From positions 2,055,588 through 2,119,587 of the forward strand of contig NZ_ATVJ01000001.1 of the NCBI RefSeq assembly GCF_000420665.1: 64,000 bases of DNA, given 5' to 3'. Positions 26,139-35,017 of this stretch are shown here, one piece after another (the stretch's first letter is position 1; every line of letters begins with the position of its first letter). The notes beneath the pieces are model-generated. The model saw only the letters and a program-made list of their open reading frames with translations, ran no database searches and was not told the DNA's origin. Both the position numbers and the translations under genes were made by a program. This DNA is from Ponticaulis koreensis DSM 19734. Lineage in GTDB: Bacteria > Pseudomonadota > Alphaproteobacteria > Caulobacterales > Hyphomonadaceae.

Positions 26139-27533
26139 ATGCGTAAAGCACAATGGATGACTGGCGTCCTCGGCGCTGCATTGATTGCATTTGCGGGAGT
26201 TGGTTCAGCTCAGGCGCAACAAGCGTGTGAAGCGACTGAGTTCGGCTCTGAAGCGGGTCAGGTTTACCTGAACGCTGAGACCGAGCTGATCCAGAACGAC
26301 AACCCTGCAGGCGCTCTGCAACAACTCAACCAGCTGCGTAGCATGGAATTGAACTGCTATGAGCGCGGTGCGATGCTTCGCCTTAGCGCGGCTGTGAAGA
26401 TCAATCAGGATGACCTGACGGGCGCTATTCGAGACCTCGAAGAAGCGATCCGCGTTGGCGCGATTGCCGGTGATCAGGTTGGCCAGACTTATTACTCAAT
26501 TGCTCAGCTGCACCTGCAGACAGAGAACGTTCCACAAGCGAAAGCTTATATGGATCGCTGGCTCGCAACTGGTGTGACTCCAACCCGTGATCAGAACTGG
26601 CAGCTGGCGGTAATCCACCAGCAGCTTGAAGATTATCGCGGCGCGCTGCCGTATGCGGAGCGTGTTCTTGCGGCAGATGGTGACAATGCCAGCCGTCAGA
26701 CGATCGACTTCCTGATCTTCCTCTACGACCGTACAGGCGACCGCGCGAAGAAAGCTGAACTGCTTCAGCGTCTGCTTCGCTCTGATCCTAACGACCGTCG
26801 TGTCTGGGATGCGATTGCCGGTGACTATTATTCCGGTAACCAGGAGCGCCGCGCGTTTGAGGTTTACAAAGCGATGTACCTTGCTGGTCTTCTGACAGAA
26901 GAGCAAGAAATCATGCGCGTGGTGAACTTCTACAACCAGTTCAACGTCCCGTTCGAAGCGGCACGTATTCTGGAAATGGAAATGAACCGCGGTCGAGTGT
27001 CCAAGACATTCGAACGTCTTGAGCTTCTGGCGACACTCTATCAGGTTGCCCGTGAATTCGATCGCGCGCTGCCGGCTATTCGCGAAGCGGCTCAGATGAG
27101 CCCGGATGGCAAAATGTATGAGCGTCTTGGTCGTTCCCTCTTCGAGCTCGGCGAGTACGAAGACGCGATTGAGGCTTATCAGTCCGCTATTTCCCGCGGC
27201 GGTCTTTCAGAGCCGGGTTATGCTCGCGTCATGATTGGTCAGGCGATGTACGAGCTGGACCGTAAAGGTGAGGCTCGCGACTTCTTCAACGAAGCGACAC
27301 GCTTCTCTGATGGTCGCCGTGCGGCAAACGGTTGGATCAACTTCCTTGACTCCGAAGTTCGTACTCAGCTCGCTCTGCAACGGTTCCAGCTGCAGACTCG
27401 TCTGCAAGGTCTGACAAACGAGAAAGACAGCTGTCAGGAGCTTATTGTCTTCGGTAGTAACCTGCCAGAGGGCTGCAGCACGATTGATGACCGTATTGCG
27501 GAAGTACAGGCGGAAATCGACCAACTCGGCTAA
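26139..27533 (+). CDS. Periplasmic TPR protein of the Ton operon
   Basis: A 464-residue exported protein (signal peptide ending GSAQAQ) built mainly of tetratricopeptide helices, for example GALQQLNQLRSMELNCYERG, YRGALPYAERVLAADGDN and ELGEYEDAIEAYQSAISRG. TPR proteins of this kind end many DUF3450-ExbB-TonB operons and may bind TonB or the receptor (inference). I choose ATG 26139, 8 bases after AGGGAG, over the GTG at 26130 that overlaps that site. A strong terminator follows. Confidence 0.88.
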   Translation: MRKAQWMTGVLGAALIAFAGVGSAQAQQACEATEFGSEAGQVYLNAETELIQNDNPAGALQQLNQLRSMELNCYERGAMLRLSAAVKINQDDLTGAIRDLEEAIRVGAIAGDQVGQTYYSIAQLHLQTENVPQAKAYMDRWLATGVTPTRDQNWQLAVIHQQLEDYRGALPYAERVLAADGDNASRQTIDFLIFLYDRTGDRAKKAELLQRLLRSDPNDRRVWDAIAGDYYSGNQERRAFEVYKAMYLAGLLTEEQEIMRVVNFYNQFNVPFEAARILEMEMNRGRVSKTFERLELLATLYQVAREFDRALPAIREAAQMSPDGKMYERLGRSLFELGEYEDAIEAYQSAISRGGLSEPGYARVMIGQAMYELDRKGEARDFFNEATRFSDGRRAANGWINFLDSEVRTQLALQRFQLQTRLQGLTNEKDSCQELIVFGSNLPEGCSTIDDRIAEVQAEIDQLG

Positions 27534-27559
27534 GGTCGGTTGATCTACATCAAAAGTAA

Positions 27560-27590
27560 AAAGGCGCCCGCATACGCAGGCGCCTTTTTT
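27560..27590. terminator. Bidirectional terminator after the Ton operon
   Basis: AAAGGCGCC (27560-27568) pairs with GGCGCCTTT (27579-27587), followed by a T run; A runs upstream make it work for the convergent peptidase gene too. Confidence 0.92.
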
Positions 27591-27612
27591 GATTCTAGGC
27601 TGATGTGTGCCT

Positions 27613-29721
27613 TTAGAGGTTGAGGGAGAACGCGTCGGTCTTGCCTGCGATTGCGAGCGCGAAGGCATATTCAATTGCCGTCTCTTTAAGTCCTTCGAAG
27701 CGTCCGGAGGCGCCGCCATGTCCCGCGTCCATATTGATGCGGAGGAAGTAAGGCCCGCCTTCTGGCGCTTCATGGCGCAAAGTCGCGACCCATTTGGCAG
27801 GCTCCCAATAGGTTACACGCGGGTCAGTCAGGCCACCGGTAATCAGCATGGCAGGGTAGGGGCGCTCAGAGACCTGATCGATAGGGGAATAGGCGCGTAT
27901 GGTTTCATAGTCGTCCGGGCTGTCGATCGGGTTTCCCCATTCCGGCCATTCAGGCGGCGTCAGAGGAAGATCGGCGTCTGACATCGTCGTCAGCACATCT
28001 ACAAAGGGTACAGCTGCGATGATGCCGGCAAAGAGTTTCGGATCGAGATTGGATGCCGCGCCCATGAGGAGGCCGCCCGCGGAGCCGCCATGGCCTACGA
28101 TGCGGCCTTCCTGTGTGTAGCCTTGCTCTACGAGGTGACGCCCCGCTGCCACATAATCGCGGAAGGTGTTTTCCTTCTTCTCCAGCTTACCATCGAGGTA
28201 CCATTGATAGCCGAGGGCCTGAGACCCGCGAATGTGAGCAATGGCGTAAATGAACCCCCGATCTACAAGGCTGAGACGCCCGGTGCGAAAGTCGGCTGAG
28301 ATGGTGACACCATAGGAGCCATAGCCGTAGAGGAGGACAGGCGCGCTGCCATCCAGTGGCGTGTTCACATGGCGAAGCAGAGTGACAGGCACCTCGGCGC
28401 CGTCGTGAGAGGGCGCCATAATGCGCTCCACTACATAGTCCTCAGGGTTATGGCCCGATGGAACTTCGCGAGTCTTGCGTAAGGTGGGCTCGCGCGTTGT
28501 CATATCGTAATCGAAGATCTGATCCGGCGTTGTCGGCGACGCATAGGCAAAGCGTAAGATCGCAGAGTCGTATTCGTATCCGCCTGCGAGGCCGAGATCA
28601 TAGGCGGCTTCTTTCATCTCGATGGCGTGCTCGGCTCCGTCGCGCGAACGGATGACGATGCGCGGTAAACCTTTTTCGCGTTCTACGCGGACGAGGTGGT
28701 TTTCATAAGAATCAATATCGAGAATGAGTCGACCTGCCTGATGGGGCAGAACATCGGTCCAGTTATCACGGCCCGGAGAGCTGATCGGTGCTTTCACAAT
28801 CTTGAAGTCGACCGCACCGTCCGAATTCGTCAGGATGTAGAACTCGTTGTCAAAGTCGACCACCGAGTACTCGATGTCCGTTTCTCGCGGGGCAATCGTA
28901 ACCAGCTCCGGATCGGTTTCGTCGGCGCAGAAGAAATGAACTTCAGACGTTGTATGGCCACCTGTGCGTATGAAGATGTATTTTTCAGACGGACTCTGCT
29001 CAATGTTTACGAAGAAGCCTGGATCGGATTCCTCATAGACAAGCGTGTCCTCGCCGGTGCCCAACACGCGGCGATAGACGGCTGACGGGCGCCCTTGGTC
29101 ATCACGATAGACCCAGAAGATTACATTCGAGCCAGCGCCCCATACAAAATCGCCTGTCGTGTTCTCAATTACATCCGGTAGATGTTCGCCCGTAGCAATG
29201 TCGCGAACGGTTATGGTGTAGAATTCTGAGCCTTTATCATCGATAGCTACGGCGATCAGTTTGTGATCTGGAGACTGACAGATGTCTCCGGTGTCGAAAT
29301 AGGCTTTACCGTCGCCTTCGACATCGCCATCAAAAAGGATCTGGTATTCGGCATCGGTCTCGAAGGCCTCTTCCCATCGGCGCCGCGCATAGGCGCCATA
29401 CTCGCCGCCTTCACGATGGAAGGTGAAATAGGCGAACGGGCCATCAGGCGTCGGCACGCTGGAATCGTCTTCTTTGATCCGGCCCCTCATTTCCTGAAAC
29501 AGTTCCTCGCGCAGCGCTTCGGAAGGATCTTCCAAGACTGCCTTGGTGTAGGCGTTTTCAGCGTCCAGATAAGCGCGAATGTCGGCGGAAAGGACGCTCG
29601 GGTCTTTCATGACCGTCTGCCAGTTATCATCCTTCAGCCATGCATAGGGAGATACCCTTGTGTGCCCGTGCTGAGTGATCGTTTCAGAGCGTCTTTCAGC
29701 GATCGGCGGCGTTCGGGTCAT
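27613..29721 (-). CDS. ptrB: Oligopeptidase B / prolyl oligopeptidase family (S9A)
   Basis: A 702-residue serine oligopeptidase that cleaves short peptides, usually after basic residues for this subgroup. The N-terminal beta-propeller (from about residue 70 to 400) is followed by the alpha/beta-hydrolase domain with the nucleophile Ser in GHGGSAGGLLMG, Asp in GGLTDPRVTYWEP, and His in DAGHGGASGRF. I choose the ATG at 29721 because GAGG lies 6 bases before it; the frame starts 4 codons earlier. No signal peptide is visible, so it is cytosolic. It is convergent with the Ton operon. Confidence 0.93.
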   Translation of the reverse strand: MTRTPPIAERRSETITQHGHTRVSPYAWLKDDNWQTVMKDPSVLSADIRAYLDAENAYTKAVLEDPSEALREELFQEMRGRIKEDDSSVPTPDGPFAYFTFHREGGEYGAYARRRWEEAFETDAEYQILFDGDVEGDGKAYFDTGDICQSPDHKLIAVAIDDKGSEFYTITVRDIATGEHLPDVIENTTGDFVWGAGSNVIFWVYRDDQGRPSAVYRRVLGTGEDTLVYEESDPGFFVNIEQSPSEKYIFIRTGGHTTSEVHFFCADETDPELVTIAPRETDIEYSVVDFDNEFYILTNSDGAVDFKIVKAPISSPGRDNWTDVLPHQAGRLILDIDSYENHLVRVEREKGLPRIVIRSRDGAEHAIEMKEAAYDLGLAGGYEYDSAILRFAYASPTTPDQIFDYDMTTREPTLRKTREVPSGHNPEDYVVERIMAPSHDGAEVPVTLLRHVNTPLDGSAPVLLYGYGSYGVTISADFRTGRLSLVDRGFIYAIAHIRGSQALGYQWYLDGKLEKKENTFRDYVAAGRHLVEQGYTQEGRIVGHGGSAGGLLMGAASNLDPKLFAGIIAAVPFVDVLTTMSDADLPLTPPEWPEWGNPIDSPDDYETIRAYSPIDQVSERPYPAMLITGGLTDPRVTYWEPAKWVATLRHEAPEGGPYFLRINMDAGHGGASGRFEGLKETAIEYAFALAIAGKTDAFSLNL

Positions 29722-29976
29722 ATATGTCCTCATGAAGTTTGCGGCAGTCTCGGCTTGCGTCTTTGCCAGCGGAAATTTGTGTCTTCATAAGGTAATATCT
29801 GCTTCGGATTACACCAGATGGATTGGCGTGATTTCGCCGTTTGAAATGCTTCAGTTATGTGATTTGAGTATTTATGATAAATATAACATATAACAAAAAC
29901 AGCTATTTATAAATTTTTTTGCGCAAATAATCGTCCGGATATAGACAAAAAAATACAATAGTGACACATTGTTGTC

Positions 29977-30345
29977 ATGAAGAAACTTGTTGGAGTGCTT
30001 GGCACATTGGCCCTTGTCGTCAGCGTGATGCCGACCGCAACGGCCGAGCAGGGCGTAGAAGAAAACGCTCGTGATCTTACAATTGATGTCACCGGAACAG
30101 CTGTCCCAGCGAGCCTCGGTGAACTCACATATCCGTATTTTGCTGCAGAGCGCGGCATGGCTGGCGAATGCTCTATGGAGCTCAACGTAGACGAAGCTGG
30201 TGAAGCGACGTCGTACCAGATCCGCGAATGCTCACACGCGACCTTCCGTCGTGCGGCAGAGTCTTTCGCACGTACGCTGAACTATGCGCCAGCGGAAGCG
30301 GCTTCCACTCAGGAACTGACTGTGTCCTGGGGCGCAGGCAGCTAA
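29977..30345 (+). CDS. Small secreted TonB C-terminal-like protein
   Basis: A 122-residue protein with a signal peptide (ending ATAEQ) and a single TonB_C-like domain: YPYFAAERGMAGECSMELNVDEAGEA followed by ECSHATFRRAAE. The paired Cys positions match those in the two TonB proteins at 24753 and 25467. It lacks a membrane anchor and Pro-rich linker, so it cannot work as a normal TonB. It may be a free periplasmic domain that binds TonB or a receptor (inference). The 255-base upstream region is strikingly AT-rich. A strong terminator follows at 30449. Confidence 0.8.
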   Translation: MKKLVGVLGTLALVVSVMPTATAEQGVEENARDLTIDVTGTAVPASLGELTYPYFAAERGMAGECSMELNVDEAGEATSYQIRECSHATFRRAAESFARTLNYAPAEAASTQELTVSWGAGS

Positions 30346-30448
30346 TCGCTTTCAAACAGACTTAACGCTCCGGAGCGATCCGGGGCGTTTCCATTTTCTC
30401 GATTGGCAATTGAGCCCCCTCAAAAGTTCATGAGCGATCGAGACCTGA

Positions 30449-30487
30449 CCTCCGCTTCCAAAGAGCCTTGGAAGCGGAGGTTTTTTT
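30449..30487. terminator. Strong bidirectional terminator
   Basis: A perfect 12-base stem: CCTCCGCTTCCA (30449-30460) pairs with TGGAAGCGGAGG (30469-30480), followed by seven Ts. It lies between the TonB-C-like gene and the convergent msrB. Confidence 0.95.
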
Positions 30488-30488
30488 A

Positions 30489-30905
30489 TTACCCTTCGTC
30501 GCGTGGAACGAAGTTCAGAACCGCACCATTGATACACCAGCGCAGGCCGGTTGGCGGCGGGCCGTCTTTGAAGACATGGCCCTGATGCAGGCCGCAAACG
30601 GCGCAATGGCATTCGGTCCGCGGCACGATCATTTTGAAGTCACGCTTTGTATCAACCACGCCCTCAGAGGCCGGCTGGAAGAAGCTCGGCCAGCCTGTTC
30701 CGGACTCAAATTTGTGGTCGGATTGCCAGAGTACCGTATCGCACCCGACACAGTGATAATCGCCGTCGCGTTTTTCGTCCTGATAATTGCCCGGAGTGAA
30801 GGCGCGTTCCGTGCCGTCTTTCACGCCGACGCGGTATTGCTCCTCGTTCAGGATTGATTTCCATTCTTCGTCGCTGCGGACAACCTTTGGGGGTGTTTGG
30901 GTCAT
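30489..30905 (-). CDS. msrB: Peptide-methionine (R)-S-oxide reductase
   Basis: A 138-residue MsrB that reduces methionine-R-sulfoxide in proteins. Both zinc-binding Cys pairs are present (CVGC near 52 and CAVC near 100), along with SGTGWPSFF and the catalytic Cys in RWCINGAVLNF near 124. No signal peptide, so cytosolic. ATG 30905 follows AAGGAC. Confidence 0.95.
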   Translation of the reverse strand: MTQTPPKVVRSDEEWKSILNEEQYRVGVKDGTERAFTPGNYQDEKRDGDYHCVGCDTVLWQSDHKFESGTGWPSFFQPASEGVVDTKRDFKMIVPRTECHCAVCGLHQGHVFKDGPPPTGLRWCINGAVLNFVPRDEG

Positions 30906-30997
30906 AAAACGTCCTTCCTGACAGTCTTTACGAAAATTTAGGTCAAATACGGGCAGATTCTATCATCAATGGTTAAACCCCGCAGAGGTTTCGTTAA

Positions 30998-32305
30998 ATG
31001 TCAGAAGTTTCGCAAGGCAGTTCGCTCTTTCCGCGCCGTACGCGCTGCCGCCTGGCGGATGCGCCTCTGCAGACGATCATGGACCTCGGTCATCAGTCGC
31101 TGACGGGTGTTTTTCCCAAATCTCCTGAAGACAAGGTCTCTGTAAGTCCGCTGGAACTCGCCTTCTGTGAAGAGACGGGTCTCGTTCAGCTTCATCACGA
31201 TTATCCCGGTGAGCTTATGTATGGCGAGACTTACGGTTACCGCTCCGGTCTCAACGCTTCGATGGTGCGCCATCTGGAAGCTAAGATTTATGATCTCGAG
31301 AAGCGTGTGCGTCCCCTTGGTTCCGGTGACGTGGTTCTGGATATTGGAGCAAATGACGCGACATCGCTCAAGGCGTATAAAACGCCGGGTATTGAGCGCA
31401 TTGGAATCGACCCGAGCGCCGAGAAATTCCGCCGCTTCTATACCGACGATATTGCGCTGAAGGTCGATTTCTTCAACGAAGAAACCTATCGCGCTGCGAC
31501 GGGCAAACAGGCCAGCATCGTGACATCCATCGCGATGTTCTATGATTTGCCGGATCCGGTATCTTTTGTGAAAGATATTGCAAGCGTTCTTGCGGATGAT
31601 GGCATCTGGCATTTCGAGCAGAGCTATCTGCCGCTCATGCTTCGCCAGCTTGCTTATGACACAGTGTGTCAGGAACACTTGGAATATTATTCTCTAACGG
31701 TCGTGAAGAATATCCTTGCGCAAGTGGGTCTGAAGATTGTCGATGTTGAGCTTAACGGTACGAATGGCGGCTCATTTGCAGTGACTGCGGCCCATCAGGG
31801 CAATCGCAATATTCCGGTTAATCAGGCTGCAATTGATGAGCTTTTACAGGTAGAAGTGGCAGCTGGCCTGCATACGATGATGCCATATCTGGACTTTGCG
31901 CAGCGCGCTGAGTTTCACTCTAAAATGCTCGTTGAGAAGCTTCAAAGCCTCAAAGCAGATGGCAAGCGTATTCTGGGGCTGGGGGCTTCGACGAAGGGCA
32001 ATGTCATCCTGCAATATGCGGGCATTGGCCCTGATATGCTGGATGCAATTTCCGACGTGAACCCTGATAAATGGGGCTGCGTCACGCCGGGAACGCATAT
32101 TCCGATCGTACCTGAAGACGTCGCCCGCTCCATGAAGCCGGACTATTTCCTCGTACTGCCTTGGCATTTCCGTGAAGGTATCATCCAGCGCGAGGCCGAG
32201 TTCCTGGCCGGCGGCGGAAAGCTGATCTTCCCGCTGCCGGAGGTAGAGATTGTTTCAACGACCGAGGTTGTGAACCTCGAAGCCGAGTTTAGAAAAGCGT
32301 CTTGA
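30998..32305 (+). CDS. SAM-dependent C-methyltransferase family protein
   Basis: A 435-residue protein with the three-part layout of NovU/TylCIII-like sugar C-methyltransferases: an N-terminal zinc-binding-like part (RRTRCRLADAP), a central SAM-binding domain (VVLDIGANDATS near residue 110) and the C-terminal catalytic domain with GLGASTKGNVILQYAGI and PEVEIV. In this family the enzyme methylates a deoxysugar or related substrate. The N-terminal Cys set looks incomplete, so the zinc site may be lost. Its 3' end overlaps the next, convergent gene by 17 bases. No sugar pathway genes lie next to it, so the substrate is unknown. Confidence 0.82.
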   Translation: MSEVSQGSSLFPRRTRCRLADAPLQTIMDLGHQSLTGVFPKSPEDKVSVSPLELAFCEETGLVQLHHDYPGELMYGETYGYRSGLNASMVRHLEAKIYDLEKRVRPLGSGDVVLDIGANDATSLKAYKTPGIERIGIDPSAEKFRRFYTDDIALKVDFFNEETYRAATGKQASIVTSIAMFYDLPDPVSFVKDIASVLADDGIWHFEQSYLPLMLRQLAYDTVCQEHLEYYSLTVVKNILAQVGLKIVDVELNGTNGGSFAVTAAHQGNRNIPVNQAAIDELLQVEVAAGLHTMMPYLDFAQRAEFHSKMLVEKLQSLKADGKRILGLGASTKGNVILQYAGIGPDMLDAISDVNPDKWGCVTPGTHIPIVPEDVARSMKPDYFLVLPWHFREGIIQREAEFLAGGGKLIFPLPEVEIVSTTEVVNLEAEFRKAS

Positions 32306-33401
32306 GAGCGTCACCGTCATAGGCGCGGGTTTCATCGAAACGGCCTTCTTTGACCTTTTTTACCCATTCCGGATCCTGAAGCAGGGCGCGGCCGACAGCG
32401 ATCATGTCGAATTCGCCCTTGTCGAGGCGTTCAACTACGTCCGCGAGTGGGCGTGTTTTTGACCCTTCGCCGCGGAAGGCGCCTGTGAACTCTGTAGAGA
32501 GGCCTACAGAGCCGACTGTGATGGTTGGGAGGCCAGTGAGCTTCTTCGCCCAGCCCGCAAGGTTCAGGCCTTCTTCGCCGTCGATCTCAGGGAATTCAGG
32601 CTCCCAATAACGACGCTGAGAGCAGTGAATGCAGTCTACGCCAGCATCAGCGAGAACGCCGAGAAAGGCTTCCAGCTCCTGTGGCGTTTCACAAAGACGC
32701 GCGCCGTAATCGAATTGCTTCCACTGCGATATACGCAGAATCAGAGGGTAGTCGTCGCCAACTTTAGCTTTCGCGCGTGAGATGATGTCCGCTGCAAACT
32801 GCGCGCGGGATGTGATGGAGCCACCATATTTGTCGTCGCGGGTGTTCATCACGCCCCAGAAGAATTCATCGACCAGATAGCCATGAGCGCCGTGGATTTC
32901 AGCGCAGTCAAAGCCAAGCTCTTTCGCTGTGACGATGCCGTCAACAAAGGCTTCGATCATCGCATCAACATCATCAAGTGTTGGCGTGTCATAGACCTGC
33001 TTGCCAGCATGCGTGACGCCTGACGGACTGTCTGACTGGGCTTCCGGATGTGGGCCCTGACCTGGCTTGCGCGCCATGCCGACGTGCCAGATTTGCGGTG
33101 CGATCTTGCCGTTATTGGCATGGACTTCGTCAACCACATGTTTCCAGCCAGCTTTGGCTTCGTCCGCATGGATATTCGGAATGTTCGGGTCGAAAGATGC
33201 GCCGCCACGGTTGATGGTCGTACCTTCAGTGATAAGCAGACCAACGTCAGCGGCTGCACGGCGGGAATAATAGTCCGCAACATTCTGGCCAGGTACGCCG
33301 CCCGTCGCGAAAGAGCGGGTCATGGGGGCCATTGCCAGGCGGTTTGCAAAGGTGACACCTTTCAGCGTGAATGGCTCAAAAAGCGGTGCAAAATCAGACA
33401 T
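32289..33401 (-). CDS. NADH:flavin oxidoreductase (Old Yellow Enzyme family)
   Basis: A 370-residue FMN-dependent ene-reductase of the OYE family. Visible motifs include ANRLAMAPMTRS at the N-terminus, CAEIHGAHGYLVDEFF near residue 173, and the FMN-phosphate-binding end MIAVGRALLQDPEWV. It would reduce activated C=C bonds with NAD(P)H. ATG 33401 follows GGGAGAACGC. The stop lies inside the 3' end of the methyltransferase gene on the other strand. Confidence 0.92.
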   Translation of the reverse strand: MSDFAPLFEPFTLKGVTFANRLAMAPMTRSFATGGVPGQNVADYYSRRAAADVGLLITEGTTINRGGASFDPNIPNIHADEAKAGWKHVVDEVHANNGKIAPQIWHVGMARKPGQGPHPEAQSDSPSGVTHAGKQVYDTPTLDDVDAMIEAFVDGIVTAKELGFDCAEIHGAHGYLVDEFFWGVMNTRDDKYGGSITSRAQFAADIISRAKAKVGDDYPLILRISQWKQFDYGARLCETPQELEAFLGVLADAGVDCIHCSQRRYWEPEFPEIDGEEGLNLAGWAKKLTGLPTITVGSVGLSTEFTGAFRGEGSKTRPLADVVERLDKGEFDMIAVGRALLQDPEWVKKVKEGRFDETRAYDGDALKTLF

Positions 33402-33561
33402 GCGTTCTCCCGATACTGTCTATGTTTTGGTTCAAGCATCCTTACGTGGGATGCCCTGACGTTTGTCAAACCCGTGTACATGTTCAGCAGGCATGTTTCT
33501 TGCTCATTTTCTCGTGAACAGCCATTCCGGACCGAAATAAGCGCTCGCGCGGGAAGCGAAT

Positions 33562-34833
33562 ATGCCAGAACGATACAACAAAGCAGCGTCTGACCGATTT
33601 CAGCATGCCCTGATCTGGGCGCCAGCGGTTCTCATCTGGGGTATTTTCGCACTTTTTGCGCTGCCAGCCATGTCTGCTGCAGCCGCGCAAACTGCTCCTG
33701 AACCGGTTGTGACTGACAATACCGTTCGCCGTACAGTGACGCGTACCGTGCGTCGTATTGAAGCTGACGGAACGGAGACCATTTTGACGGAGCCGGTGAC
33801 TGATGCTCCTGCAAGTTCGACTTATATGCGGCCTGCAGGCTCGACATCGATCTATACCGCACCTGTGACAACGCAAACGACGACCGGTTCTTCAACGCGC
33901 TATTCCAGCCCGTCTGAAACGCCTTCATCGACCACGAGCACGTCAACGACTACGACGCGAACTTACACGCGCTATCCTGATACGAGTTCCACAATGCAGC
34001 AGGATGTTGGGGCGACGACGACCTATCGTCCGACGACCACTACGCGTACTTATACTTCCCAGCCTCAGCCATCTGGCGAATCCAGCGGGACGAATTCGGG
34101 CACCAGCTATCGCTCGGATACGGTGACGAGTGCTACGCCTGTTCGCCCCTATACCCGATCTGTCACCACGACGCCTACCGAACCTACACCTGTGCGCACC
34201 TATACTTATGAAAACAACGCACCGGCACCAACGGAGGCAACAACACCTGACACGGTTCAGAGCGCTGCTGTGCGCCGGACAGAAGTTGCTCCGACTACAT
34301 CTGCTGTAATGCCGCGTGAGGAGCGTGCGCCGGAGCCAACGATTATTTCGCCTACTGTAACAGACAGTGCCCCCGAAATTTTGCCGATTCAGCCCGAAAA
34401 TATCCAACCGCGTGTTGCGCCGCGTACACCTGCGTTAACGCGCAACCGTCTTGCGCCGACCTCTTATGACGTGCCGGATATTGGAGAAGTCCACCAGATA
34501 CTCTGGTCGACATTGCTTGTGATCAACGAGGCTCAGGCTACAGGTGACTATAGTCGCTTTATGCTCATTCTCTCGCCACGCATGCGAAGCGAAGTGTCTG
34601 CTGCCGTTTTGCCTGAGCATATGCGTTCTCTTGAACCTCACCGGGCGGAATTGCTTGCATCCGTCGGGCAGGACCCGGAATTTGAAATACCGCCCCATCT
34701 CATCGCAGACGGCCGCATGCGCCTTCGCGGCGCGTTTCGCCTTAGCGAAGGTGGTGTACGCTTTGATCTCATGTATCAAGAGGTCAATGGTACCTGGCTC
34801 GTCGACGCCATTGCGTTTGCCGAACTTCGCTAG
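33562..34833 (+). CDS. Exported Thr/Ser-rich protein with NTF2-like C-terminal domain
   Basis: A 423-residue protein with an N-terminal hydrophobic segment (WAPAVLIWGIFALFALPAMSAAAAQ) that serves as signal peptide or anchor. About residues 45-300 form a low-complexity Thr/Ser/Pro/Arg region with repeats of the type TTTRTYTRYP, TTTRTYTSQP, VRPYTRSVTT and VRTYTYEN. The last 110 residues form an ordered domain (EVHQILWSTLLVINEAQATGD to FDLMYQEVNGTWLVDAIAFAE) that looks like an NTF2/SnoaL fold (inference). The Thr-rich part may be a cell-wall or glycosylated stalk. A very similar short motif occurs in the protein at 60236. Start at ATG 33562 after GGGAAGC. Confidence 0.75.
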   Translation: MPERYNKAASDRFQHALIWAPAVLIWGIFALFALPAMSAAAAQTAPEPVVTDNTVRRTVTRTVRRIEADGTETILTEPVTDAPASSTYMRPAGSTSIYTAPVTTQTTTGSSTRYSSPSETPSSTTSTSTTTTRTYTRYPDTSSTMQQDVGATTTYRPTTTTRTYTSQPQPSGESSGTNSGTSYRSDTVTSATPVRPYTRSVTTTPTEPTPVRTYTYENNAPAPTEATTPDTVQSAAVRRTEVAPTTSAVMPREERAPEPTIISPTVTDSAPEILPIQPENIQPRVAPRTPALTRNRLAPTSYDVPDIGEVHQILWSTLLVINEAQATGDYSRFMLILSPRMRSEVSAAVLPEHMRSLEPHRAELLASVGQDPEFEIPPHLIADGRMRLRGAFRLSEGGVRFDLMYQEVNGTWLVDAIAFAELR

Positions 34834-35015
34834 TCTTCGTCCCGCTCCAGGCGCGCGCTATCCAGCGTTTGATCACAGCGCGCCTTTTCCGTTTCGGTCA
34901 GTTTCTTATCTAGCTTCGACTGACCGAACTTCGCCCGGTTAACGTCAGCCTTCGCGGACTTGTCTTGTCGTTGTTTTTGTTTACGGAACTGACGAAGATT
35001 GACGATAGCGCCCAT
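34830..35015 (-). CDS. DUF4169 family small protein
   Basis: A 61-residue Lys/Arg/Gln-rich protein with the DUF4169 pattern: IVNLRQFRKQKQR at the start, then ANRAKFGQSK-type and TETEKARCDQTLD segments (here DVNRAKFGQSK). Function unknown. It starts 2 bases after the SDR stop with GGAGG inside the SDR 3' end, so they are co-transcribed. Its stop overlaps the stop of the convergent Thr-rich gene by four bases. Confidence 0.85.
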   Translation of the reverse strand: MGAIVNLRQFRKQKQRQDKSAKADVNRAKFGQSKLDKKLTETEKARCDQTLDSARLERDED

Positions 35016-35017
35016 AT

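Noticed and set aside
33048-33593. 181-residue plus-strand ORF opposite the OYE gene
   Set aside because: Antisense to a clear oxidoreductase and lacks a ribosome-binding site.
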